64,000 bases of DNA from an uncultured Pseudomonadota bacterium (GTDB lineage: Bacteria; Pseudomonadota; Gammaproteobacteria; Ga0077536): positions 30,687 to 94,686 of the forward strand of contig CAIKBL010000087.1 of assembly GCA_903825645.1 (NCBI GenBank), given 5' to 3'. A program made the position numbers and the translations under genes. Position 1 is the first letter of the stretch. The number at the start of each line of letters is the position of its first letter. The notes below the pieces were generated by a model that was given only the letters and a program-made list of their open reading frames with translations, was not told where the DNA came from and searched no databases. Shown here in pieces: positions 56,186 through 63,770 of this stretch.

Positions 56186-57286
56186 TCACCCCAACGCGCG
56201 CAGTCCTTGATTGCCGATGTACAGCCCGACCAGCAATATGACGGCGCCCGAGAAATAAGGTGCTTTTCGCGCCAACTCTCCAAATCCGCGCCATCGGCTC
56301 GCCACATGTCTGACGCTCAGCGCGGCCAGTGCGCCGGAGGCCACCATGGTCATCGCCAACCCGATGCTGAAACAAAGTACCAAGGTGGCGCCAAGCGTGA
56401 TCTCTTTCAGTTGCAGGCACAACAACAGCACGGTAACCGATGCCGGGCAGGGAATGAGACCGCCGGTCAGACCGAAGAGGACTATCTGGCTTGTCGAGAC
56501 CTCACGATTGGCGAAGCGATGACGGATGTCATTCGCGTGGGCTAATTCATGTGGATCCTGATACCCAGGGGCTGCGGCGTCTAACTCTTCATAGTCACTG
56601 ATAACGTGGTGATGGTCATGCTCAATAAACTCGACGTCATAGTCATGACGATGATGTGCGTGACCTAAAGAGATGCGGACCAGAAATTCGTGGGGTTCAG
56701 AGATTTCCTGCCGTGATTCGACAAAATCCGCGTGCGGTTCGAACGTAAACGTCTGACGCGTGCCGTCTGCACGTTCCGTCTCAAGGCTCACTTGATCGGC
56801 CGCCCAGACATGGCCATGATTACCTTCGCGGGAGAGTCGAAAGCGTGCCACGTTACCCACTTCGTGCAGCGTCAGTCTGACTATCCCGTGACCGGTATCA
56901 ATCTGCTTGCTGTCCCCATGCGGATGATCGTGATGTCGAGCGGCCTGCTGGTTTTGCCAGGTCCGCCAGAGCATCCAGATGGCGACTGTGATGATGAGGA
57001 TTGCTGAGCCCACCTGGAGATAAGGCTCAGTGGTCGCGGTATTCCAGTTACGCCCGAAATATAGACCCGCTATCGCGACGGCCCAAACGACTGCGGTGTG
57101 AGAAAGTGTGGCAGACAGACCCAGCAGGACCGCTTGGGTCATCGTGCCGCGAATGGCGATGATGAAGGCGGCCATCATCGTTTTGGAGTGACCCGGTTCG
57201 AGGCCGTGCAGCGCCCCTAATAAAATGGCGCTGGGGATGAACAGCCAAGCGTTCCCCTCGTGTAGGCGGGCGGCAAAATCAATCAT
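56186..57286 (-). CDS. rcnA: Nickel/cobalt efflux protein RcnA
   Basis: A 366-residue membrane exporter of the NiCoT/RcnA family. The first helix carries ALLGALHGLEPGHSKTMM (HxxxxxxH metal site), followed by TMTQAVLLGLSATLSHTAVV. A long cytoplasmic loop is rich in His (RHHDHPHGD; GHAHHRHDYDVEFIEHDHHH), and GLTGGLIPCPASVTVLLLCL forms the second conserved helix. Six hydrophobic helices are visible. It removes excess Ni and Co from the cytoplasm. It is divergent from rcnR with the operator between them. Confidence 0.93.
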   Translation of the reverse strand: MIDFAARLHEGNAWLFIPSAILLGALHGLEPGHSKTMMAAFIIAIRGTMTQAVLLGLSATLSHTAVVWAVAIAGLYFGRNWNTATTEPYLQVGSAILIITVAIWMLWRTWQNQQAARHHDHPHGDSKQIDTGHGIVRLTLHEVGNVARFRLSREGNHGHVWAADQVSLETERADGTRQTFTFEPHADFVESRQEISEPHEFLVRISLGHAHHRHDYDVEFIEHDHHHVISDYEELDAAAPGYQDPHELAHANDIRHRFANREVSTSQIVLFGLTGGLIPCPASVTVLLLCLQLKEITLGATLVLCFSIGLAMTMVASGALAALSVRHVASRWRGFGELARKAPYFSGAVILLVGLYIGNQGLRALG

Positions 57287-57321
57287 AGGGTACTCTGTAA
57301 ATGAGCGTAGGGTCGTCGCAT

Positions 57322-57340
57322 GATACTACCCCCAAGTATC
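57322..57340. promoter_or_regulatory. RcnR operator
   Basis: GATACTACCCCCAAGTATC is a perfect 6-bp inverted repeat (GATACT / AGTATC) around a C tract, located in the rcnA-rcnR intergenic region. RcnR/CsoR-type repressors are known to bind TACT-G/C-tract-AGTA sites, so this is very likely the shared operator. Confidence 0.8.
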
Positions 57341-57388
57341 TCGAACGGCCAACAAACCGTCTCCTCTCATCGCTTAAGGACAGGACGC

Positions 57389-57661
57389 ATGGCACATATC
57401 GTCGGCGACAGCGCCAAGTTGCTTGCACGCGTGAGGCGCATACAAGGGCAAACGATTGCGTTGGAAAAGCAGCTCAATGAAGGTGCAGATTGTCTCGATG
57501 CACTTCAACAGATTGCCGCCATCCGCGGTGCGGTCAACGGGTTGATGGTGGCGGTCATCGAAGGCCATTTGAGCGCGCACGTCGTGCAGGAGCCGGTATT
57601 GGCGCAGCGACAACAGGACTTCGAGGCAGTGCTGCAGATCATCAAGTCTTATTTGCGATAA
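57389..57661 (+). CDS. rcnR: RcnR-type Ni/Co-responsive repressor
   Basis: A 90-residue all-helical DNA-binding protein of the CsoR/RcnR/FrmR family. ATG 57389 is used (AAGGACAGG upstream) and gives the RcnR-type start MAHIVGD with His3, a known Ni/Co ligand. Further ligands: Cys in GADCLDALQQI (about residue 34-36), and the His in VAVIEGHLSAHVV (about 60 and 64). Without metal it would bind the operator and silence rcnA; Ni or Co releases it. Confidence 0.92.
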   Translation: MAHIVGDSAKLLARVRRIQGQTIALEKQLNEGADCLDALQQIAAIRGAVNGLMVAVIEGHLSAHVVQEPVLAQRQQDFEAVLQIIKSYLR

Positions 57662-58253
57662 AGGTGCGGATGCACGGGCACCTGTCGGCGGCTGAGAGAA
57701 AGCGCGCATTTTTGACTGTAGGCGCGAAATGGCGTGGGCTTGGTCGGGTTAAGTTTAAAACGGGGGAGGTCGGCGACTCTTCTGCGCGCGCTGATGAGAG
57801 CCACTGGTCGGTCTCGCGGCATGCGCAGTGCCGCCCGCTACTTGGCCAGGCCACACGGACGTCACGAGTCGCTGGCCGCGCGCTGTGTCGGAACGACGGA
57901 CACGCCGCCTGGGCGCGGTTTGTAGAAACTCAGCGGATTATAGCTTGAAGGCGATTGGCGCACCCCTGATGGGCTGCCGCGCGCGATGGGCGAAGGGTGG
58001 CGCCGGCCCAGATCAGGAACCCGTTGGCCACGTCCAAGCTGGCGTTCTTGGCCAGGTACGAAGGGTTCGACCAAGTCGTGCAGTGCGGTTTTACGCTGAC
58101 TGACTACAGGCCTCAGTCTGCTCGCTTTCGCGCGTGTCTCATTCGTCAATGACGCGTTGCGGAGATCGCGCCAGTCGGCCAATGTCAGCGCGCGCTCGAT
58201 TCCGCACAGTCCTTCCAGAAGCTCGGCTTACAGCGGCTCATCGGCCTTGCGCT
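57662..58253. other. Region between rcnR and the TetR remnant
   Basis: About 590 bases without a recognisable gene. The start of the TetR-type regulator (helix-turn-helix) should lie at its right end but cannot be read. Confidence 0.4.
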
Positions 58254-58720
58254 TTCGCCAGCAAACAGGCCGTATTTGAGGCCTCCTTGTGACATTACGG
58301 CAATACCGTCGCGATTGGTTTGACACAAAGACATCGTGGCGCGACCTCCGGTTGGGCGTTCATCGAAGATGTGCTCAAGAGTGCCGCGGAGGAGGTATTA
58401 ACGGCTGAGAATCCACGCGGATGCCTATTGGTGAATGCCGCGACTGAATTTTCCGCACGCGATCCGCGTGTGCGGGAGTTGATTACGCACGGCGCCCAGC
58501 GCGTGGCGTTGATTTTCGGCGCGGCCATAAAACAAGCACAATCGGAGGGCCAGATCGCGGCGCACAAGAACGCGGCTGTCTTGGGCGTTATTTAATGTCG
58601 AGCCTGAGTGGGTTGCGCACGATGGTGAAGGCACGGGCCAGCCACAAGGCGATGGCGCAAATCGTGGAAGTCATCATGTCGACGTTAGCCTACGCTGGGA
58701 TGCGACGCTCCGGGCAATCG
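58254..58720 (+). pseudogene. TetR/AcrR-type regulator, decayed
   Basis: FASKQAVFEASL (58254-58289) is the end of a TetR helix-turn-helix (FxSKxxLFEAxL), followed by TGA at 58290-58292. In the same frame the ligand-binding domain continues as GWAFIEDVLKSAAEEVL, NPRGCLLVNAATEFSARDPR and ALIFGAAIKQAQSEGQIAAH. Near 58590 the frame shifts, and the final part MSSLSGLRTMVKARASHKAM with AQIVEVIMSTLA follows in the next frame. At least two inactivating changes plus loss of the N-terminus. The short-chain dehydrogenase downstream may have been its target. Confidence 0.72.
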
Positions 58721-59204
58721 TATTCTCGGGTGCTAAAATCCCGCAGCGAGATCTCATGCCTGCAGATGAGGCTACCAACCCCGACGGTGGCGTCGGCGCA
58801 GGATCACGCGCCAGCTTCTGTTGAGTCGCTTCTTCGGAACCGATAAGCGGGCGCTTTTGTCACCCCTTCGAAGTGCGGGGATTGTCCCCTCCATTTATCC
58901 AGAAGCTGAGCATTGCCCAGGGGATGAACGCGGAAAAAATGCTGCAAGCGCCCAGCGCCCGACTCAAATTTTACGCGCACTGTGCTGATCTGGACCGAAC
59001 GGTCTGTATCTCCTTGTGCGGGTGACGGATCCGGCTTTCACGTCGTGAAAGATCATCGGAAATCGAGTCTTGCGATCGATCGGGTGTTGGGACACTCAGG
59101 ACCAAGAGTTTCAGTTTCGCGATTAGGACCACCGATGAGCGGCGGTGCGTCTTGGGTTCGAAAAGTGCAAAAAGAGGAGCCTAAAACCGCGATACGGATA
59201 TAAA
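58721..59204. other. Region between TetR and SDR remnants
   Basis: No intact gene; the N-terminal half of the dehydrogenase that should lie here is absent. Confidence 0.4.
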
Positions 59205-59783
59205 GCAGCATTCGGCGGATTGGATGCGCTTCTTATCAATGCGGGCATGGGTGGTTTTTATCCCATTGAGGCCGCGTGTGAAGCCGATTTTGATCAGATG
59301 ATGGCGGTCAACCTGAAAGGGCCATTTTTCTTGATCCGGGCGCTGCTTCCATTTTTCCCGAACCCGTCGTCTACCCTGCTAAACACATCGATCAATATTC
59401 ACATTGGCATGCAGAATTCCAGCGTCTATGCGGCCAGTAAGGCCGCTCTGTTATCGATGACGAAAACGCTGTCGGGTGAGCTTATCGGACGCGGCATTCG
59501 TGTCAACGCCATCAGCCCGGGGCCAGTCGACACGCCATTGTTTGGGAAATTGGGCTTCACGACGGAGCAGCTGCAAGCTCTGTCGACGCACGTCCTCAGC
59601 CAAATCGCCGTGGCGCGTTGGGGAAATCCGATCGAAATCGCCAAAGCGGCCGTATACTTCGCCTCGGATGAGTCGACTTATACGGTGGGCAGCGAACTTT
59701 TCATCGACGGTGGCATGAGTAATCTGTCACTTCTGAAAAACCCCAAAGACCTCGGCGACCACAGAGAGAACACTGATCGCTGA
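59205..59783 (+). pseudogene. Short-chain dehydrogenase/reductase, N-terminus lost
   Basis: In frame from 59205: AAFGGLDALLINAGMGGFYP (the NAG motif), VNLKGPFFLIRALLPFF, the catalytic Ser-Tyr-Lys area TSINIHIGMQNSSVYAASKA, NAISPGPVDTPLF and YTVGSELFIDGGMSN at the C-terminus. The first ~70 residues, including the TGxxxGIG nucleotide-binding turn, are absent; upstream DNA shows no similarity. A product could start at an upstream in-frame codon but would lack the cofactor site. Its stop overlaps the next start (TGATGG). Confidence 0.75.
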
Positions 59784-60748
59784 TGGCGGAGACAGACATG
59801 GCTGTAAGCTTCCCCTTGGCTGGGCGATTGTCGAAGATGGATGCGATTTCTGTCATTTTTTCTATGCTGCTTGGCAGCTATTGCGCTATCGGATTGGCCA
59901 GCGAAGGCGGGGGGCAAAATGTGCCGGCCGGTGCCAAGACGATAGAGGCGGCGCTATTGCCGGCACCGGGTGACACGGCGATTTTCGGCTACGAGCTCTG
60001 GGTATCTGCGCCCAGTGTGCGCGACAATAAGGGCAAGTCCGCGGTGCCGGGTTTCCATGTTGATTTGCTGGCGAGCGCGACCCAATTCGCGCATACCTGG
60101 ACGGGCACGCTCCTGGATTTGAACTTGAGTTCGAATCTCATCTTCATCCTTGATGGCGCGAGGGTAAAAGCCGGCAGTCAGCGAGATACGGACGGCGATC
60201 TTTCGGAGTTCATTGTCCAACCTATCGTGTTCACCTGGGCGTGGAACGATTGGCATTTTTTGACGGGGCCCATGTTCTTTGTCCCGGTCGGAAGTTACTC
60301 GGCGCGGAATCCCGGAAACGCGGCGGCGCACTACGCCCATTACGTTACCCTGGCTTATGAGACCGCCATTACCTGGATGCCAAGACCTTGGTTTGAATTT
60401 TCTCTCCATCCCACTATCGGAAAAAATTTGAGCAATCCTGATACGGGATATCGGTCAGGCGTTTTGACGGTCGTTGACTGGGGCATGATCACGCGTCCGC
60501 TTCTGTCATTGCCGCAATTTGGTGTGGGGCTGGGAGGCTACTATGAGCATCAGTTAACGGACGATGCACAAAATGGTCATGTCTTGCTGGGGAGGCGGGT
60601 AGGCCAGTCTGCAGCCGGTCCTCAATTTCTTTACGACATTGCGCCGGGATTCATGGTGGCGCTCAAGTATCAGCGGGAATTCAACGTGGTCAATAGCGCC
60701 CGTGGCGGATTACTGTGGTTGGAATTTGCCGTCCCACTGAATTTCTGA
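59783..60748 (+). CDS. Outer-membrane channel of the phenol-degradation MetA (SphA) family
   Basis: A 321-residue beta-barrel protein. The N-terminal region has a signal segment (ISVIFSMLLGSYCAIGLA, about residues 22-39). Strands with alternating aromatic residues follow, e.g. FIVQPIVFTWAWNDWHFLTG, PMFFVPVGSY, FEFSLHPTIGKNLSN and the C-terminal LLWLEFAVPLNF, which ends in Phe as barrel proteins do. This is the PF13557 group found next to aromatic and terpenoid degradation genes, likely moving hydrophobic substrates. It overlaps the stop of the decayed SDR gene, so it may still be expressed. Confidence 0.83.
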   Translation: MAETDMAVSFPLAGRLSKMDAISVIFSMLLGSYCAIGLASEGGGQNVPAGAKTIEAALLPAPGDTAIFGYELWVSAPSVRDNKGKSAVPGFHVDLLASATQFAHTWTGTLLDLNLSSNLIFILDGARVKAGSQRDTDGDLSEFIVQPIVFTWAWNDWHFLTGPMFFVPVGSYSARNPGNAAAHYAHYVTLAYETAITWMPRPWFEFSLHPTIGKNLSNPDTGYRSGVLTVVDWGMITRPLLSLPQFGVGLGGYYEHQLTDDAQNGHVLLGRRVGQSAAGPQFLYDIAPGFMVALKYQREFNVVNSARGGLLWLEFAVPLNF

Positions 60749-61221
60749 TGTCCTGAACGTTAACGTTCAGCGGGTGCGCGCCGCTTGGCGGATGCTTCCG
60801 ATAGCGTGTTGTCTGGCGCCATCTCTTTTTCGCAGACGCAGCATTCTGGTCGCTGACTTGGCAGAGGCCTTTTTATGCCGCAGGGCATGGTAAGTACGCG
60901 CTGCGGGCTTTAGTCGTGTGTGGGTCCGGGTGCCGTGATAGGACCCTTGGGCTGGGTATGGTTCACAGGGCGGCTCGTGATCGAAGTCAACGGTTTAGGG
61001 TCTTCTCGGCGGTCATTCCAGGATCGGATGTTTCGCCATGAAACTGTTTGAATGTATGTGGACCACATGGTCCACTTTGGCAAGACAGGGACGAGAAGGG
61101 CGCCTCGGTGGCTGTTGCACGCGCGCGCCGAACAAGTGAGTAGGGGGCGTTGTCACGGAATTTCCGTGTGGCGTGTTCGGCTTCGAAAGGCTATCTATCT
61201 CAAATTCATAGAGGAGGTTTG
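60749..61221. other. Intergenic region before the peroxiredoxin-like gene
   Basis: About 470 bases without a recognised gene. Ends with a strong ribosome binding site, GAGGAGG, five bases before ATG 61222. Confidence 0.45.
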
Positions 61222-61635
61222 ATGAGTTTAAGTGACAAACTAACCGCAATTCGGGACGGGGCGGTGAAGCAACTTCCTGCGGATAAGTTGGCCATGATGC
61301 AGGCAGCCACCGCAGCGTTGCGCCGCTCCGGTATTATGGAGCGTGTGATTAAGGTGGGGGATACCCTCCCGGCGTTTAATTTGATGACGGCACGTGGTGC
61401 TGCCCGTTCGTCGACGAGTCTCCTGCACCAGGGCCCCGTTGTCCTCACCATCTTTCGAGGGCATTGGTGACCCTACTGTGTTGCAGGGCTGTCTGCTTTG
61501 CAGGACATCGTAGAGCCCCTTAACGAGCTTGGGGTGATCTTGATTGCCTTGTCGCCGCAGTTGCCCGAGTTTGGTCTCTCCATTACCGAAAAGCACCAGC
61601 TTGCTTTCGATATCCTGAGTGATCCACATAATGAT
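61222..61635 (+). pseudogene. Peroxiredoxin-like protein, N-terminal part, with TGA at the active-site cysteine (candidate selenoprotein)
   Basis: AhpC/TSA-fold peroxiredoxin-like family. From ATG 61222: an N-terminal helix region, VIKVGDTLPAFNLMTARG, VVLTIFRGHW, then TGA (61468-61470, codon 83), then PYCVAGLSALQDIVEPLNEL, GVILIALSPQLPEFGLSITE and FDILSDPHND up to 61635. Relatives read WCPYC at this spot, so the TGA replaces exactly the first (peroxidatic) Cys and leaves Trp-TGA-Pro-Tyr-Cys. The frame stays open and conserved beyond it. Either selenocysteine is inserted, or a Cys codon mutated to stop. The protein is cut at 61635 by an insertion; the C-terminal half resumes at 63461, so this copy is not functional as it stands. 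Confidence 0.8.
61471..61496 (+). promoter_or_regulatory. SECIS-like hairpin after the in-frame TGA
   Basis: GCAG (61483-61486) pairs with CTGC (61493-61496) around loop GGCTGT, so 16 bases separate the TGA from the loop, and the loop starts with G. These agree with the general bacterial SECIS description (short stem, G in the first two loop bases, loop about 16-37 bases after TGA). GTTGCAGG here also recurs in the E. coli fdhF SECIS as I remember it. The stem is short, so chance is not excluded. Confidence 0.4.
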
Positions 61636-61990
61636 TGTGTTGGGACACCGATCACCAGTTGTCACGAATAGAAGCTTTCTATTTTATAAACAACGGTGTA
61701 TCGCAACTACGCCCGACCACTCCAAAGCCTCGGATGGGCATGGATTGGCATTGTTTGGCGATCAAATTGCCCCAAATTTGCCCCACGAAATCGGGCCGAA
61801 TACTGGAGCATAGGCAGTCGTGTGCGAGCGTAGTTTTCAGGAGGCTACGCGACACCGCGCTGGACCATGACGGTGCCCGACGGACTGCGCAATTGATTCA
61901 CTCGGCGGGAGCACCGGTTCAACGCACGCCCCTCTTGAAGAGCTTGACTTGTGTCCTTGATGCGTAAAAAAATTTATACATAGTGGAATA

Positions 61991-62336
61991 ATGAGTGACG
62001 AAAAAGAGATTCGCTGGGTAGGTTCCGCCTATGACGGCTTGTTGAATTTTCCCGGACGAACCACGCCGCTATGCCGGTTTTCAGTTGGGCAAAGTGCAAG
62101 TTGGGTTGGACCCGGACGACTGGAAGCCATTCGATGATGTCGGGGCCGGCACCAGGGAAATCCGTATTCGGGACACCAGCGACATCTATCGGGTGATGTA
62201 CATCGCCAAGTTTGAGGAAGCCGTGTATGTCTTGCACTGCTTCCAAAAGAAGACGCAGGCGACCAGTAAGCAGGACAAGGGCATTGCCGAGGCGCGCTAC
62301 CGCGCCGTGGTCAACGCGAGAAAGGTACAGAAATGA
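61991..62336 (+). pseudogene. RelE/HigB-type toxin, +1 frameshift
   Basis: From ATG 61991 the frame reads MSDEKEIRWVGSAYDGLLNF and then breaks at a CCCGG run (62053-62057). One G too many: without it the sequence would continue PDEPRRYAGFQLGKVQVGLD, then REIRIRDTSDIYRVMYIAKF and VYVLHCFQKKTQATSKQDKG to 62336, the end of a RelE/HigB-type toxin (phage-related family). From ATG 62085 an N-truncated 83-residue product is possible. It overlaps the antitoxin start by four bases (ATGA). Confidence 0.75.
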
Positions 62337-62665
62337 AGATCGACACCGAAATCCGCCATGTGACGAAGCCGGGAGCGAACCTCTTCCTGGAGCTTGGCTT
62401 CGCACCCGCTGAAGCCAAGCGTTTGCAGGCAGCCTCTCGCAAACAGATCAACAACACCCAGTTGCTGAAGCAGCAACTGATGGAAGAACTGTCCACCTGG
62501 ATTACCGAACATCACCTGAAGCAAGCCGAGGCCGCCGAGATCCTGATGGTCTCGCGCCCGCGCGTGTCCGACGTGGTGAACAAGAAGACGGCCAAGTTCA
62601 CCATCGACACGCTGGTGGAAATGCTCGGTCGCGTCGGTAAGCCGGTCAAGCTGGCCATCGGTTGA
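62333..62665 (+). CDS. XRE-type antitoxin
   Basis: A 110-residue protein. The C-terminal half is a helix-turn-helix (ELSTWITEHHLKQAEAAEIL, then VSRPRVSDVVNKKTAKFTID), as in HigA2-like antitoxins of this toxin family. The N-terminal half (GANLFLELGFAPAEAKRLQA) is the toxin-binding region. It is intact and overlaps the broken toxin gene. Confidence 0.85.
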   Translation: MKIDTEIRHVTKPGANLFLELGFAPAEAKRLQAASRKQINNTQLLKQQLMEELSTWITEHHLKQAEAAEILMVSRPRVSDVVNKKTAKFTIDTLVEMLGRVGKPVKLAIG

Positions 62666-62702
62666 CGCGCTGAACGACGGAGAACATGACATCGGTGTGG
62701 CC

Positions 62703-63458
62703 ATGAAGTTTGCCTACGAAGATTAAAGCGACGATCAGTTCGAGAGCCTCATCGTGTTCTTGTGTCAGCGCCTGCTCGGTATCTCGGTGCAGGGCTTTGC
62801 CAAAGGACCTGATGGCGGACGCGACGCGAAGTTCGTGGGAACCGCCGAACTCCATCCGAGCAAGGCCGCCCCCAGGGCTGGCACGACCATCATCCAAGCT
62901 AAGCACACCAACGGCTATAACCGCAATTTCTCGGAGTCCGATTTCTTCAGCACCACGGCAGCGAATACGGTGCTTGCCAAGGAAATTCCACGCATCAAGA
63001 AACTGCGCGAGAGCAAGCAACTCGACCACTACATGCTGTTTGCCAATCGGCGCTTGGCCGGCAACGCCGAAAGCGAAATACGTGAGTACATCGCGGCGCA
63101 GTGCGGCATTCCTGCATCGTCGATCTACTTGTGCGGCTTGGAACAGTTGGAAGTCTGGCTGAAGACATCCTCGGACGTTGCGCGGAAGGCCGACCTCGAT
63201 CCGGTCGATTCACCACTGATCGTCAGCCCCGATGATCTTGCCGAAGTGGTTCAGGCGCTGGCGAGGCAGAAGGACGGAGTGTCGGCACTGCTCGATGATC
63301 CACCCACCGGGCGCGTGACCTATGAACAGAAGAACTTGCTCAACAATATGAGCGCGGACTACGCCAAAGCGCAGCGAAGAAAGTACCTGAAGGAGACGGC
63401 TCAGATTCGCGCGTTCCTAGCTGCACCGGAAAACCTCGAACTGCTGCACATGTATGAT
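62703..63458 (+). pseudogene. Mrr-like nuclease / ABC-three-component-type defence protein, N-terminal fragment with TAA
   Basis: ATG 62703 reads MKFAYED, then TAA (62724-62726, probably from a Leu codon), then in the same frame SDDQFESLI, CQRLLGISVQGFAKGPDGGR, DAKFVGTAEL and TTIIQAKHTNGYNRNF. GPDGGRDAKFVG followed by IIQAKH is a restriction-endonuclease-like (Mrr-type, PD-(D/E)xK variant) core. The middle (SIYLCGLEQLEVWLK; YEQKNLLNNMSADYAKAQRR) fits effector proteins of ABC-three-component defence systems as I know them. The gene stops at 63458 where peroxiredoxin sequence resumes, so its C-terminal half is missing. Confidence 0.65.
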
Positions 63459-63460
63459 AT

Positions 63461-63694
63461 GCGCAGAATCTCGGGCTTCGTTTTAAGCTCCCGCCGGAGC
63501 TGGTGCCTATCTATCGAGGCTTCGGAATCGATCTGCCCAAGTTCGATGGCGATGACAGCTGGACTCTGCCGATGCCGGGGCGGCTGGTGATCGATCGGAA
63601 CGGCATTGTCCGTGCAGTCGACGTCGATCCCGACTACACCATACGGCCGGAGCCGCAGAAGACGCTCGATGATGTGAAAAAAATCATAGGCTAG
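63461..63694 (+). pseudogene. Peroxiredoxin-like protein, C-terminal part
   Basis: In frame from 63461: AQNLGLRFKLPPELVPIYRG, FGIDLPKFDGDDSWTLPMPG, RLVIDRNGIVRAVDVDPDYT, then a stop at 63694. This is the C-terminal half of the same peroxiredoxin-like family as the part at 61222-61635; joined, the two give a protein of about 216 residues, the usual family length. Confidence 0.85.
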
Positions 63695-63722
63695 TCCAAT
63701 CGAGGAGGCCTGAGCGCAGAAA

Positions 63723-63742
63723 TGGACCTAGGAAACTGGACA
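63723..63742 (-). repeat. Probable right end of the IS3-family element
   Basis: TGGACCTAGGAAACTGGACA, immediately after the transposase end, begins with TG on the plus strand (CA on the element strand) and resembles IS3-family terminal repeats. The partner end is outside the window. Confidence 0.4.
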
Positions 63743-63770
63743 GCGGCGTAAGTGAAATCTTCGTAGGATT

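Larger units (their letters stand above)
61636..63458 (+). other. 1.8-kb insertion splitting the peroxiredoxin-like gene
   Basis: The DNA between the two gene halves. Both edges carry ATGAT (61631-61635 and 63454-63458), a possible 5-bp target duplication. It contains 355 bases without a recognised gene, a toxin-antitoxin pair and a truncated Mrr-like/ABC-3C gene. No transposase or integrase is inside. Simple removal of insert plus one repeat would leave the halves out of frame, so small changes occurred at the edges. Confidence 0.7.

Noticed and set aside
58040..58060. A second tRNA suggested by a GGTTCGA T-loop-like motif
   Set aside because: No acceptor, D or anticodon stems can be formed around it.
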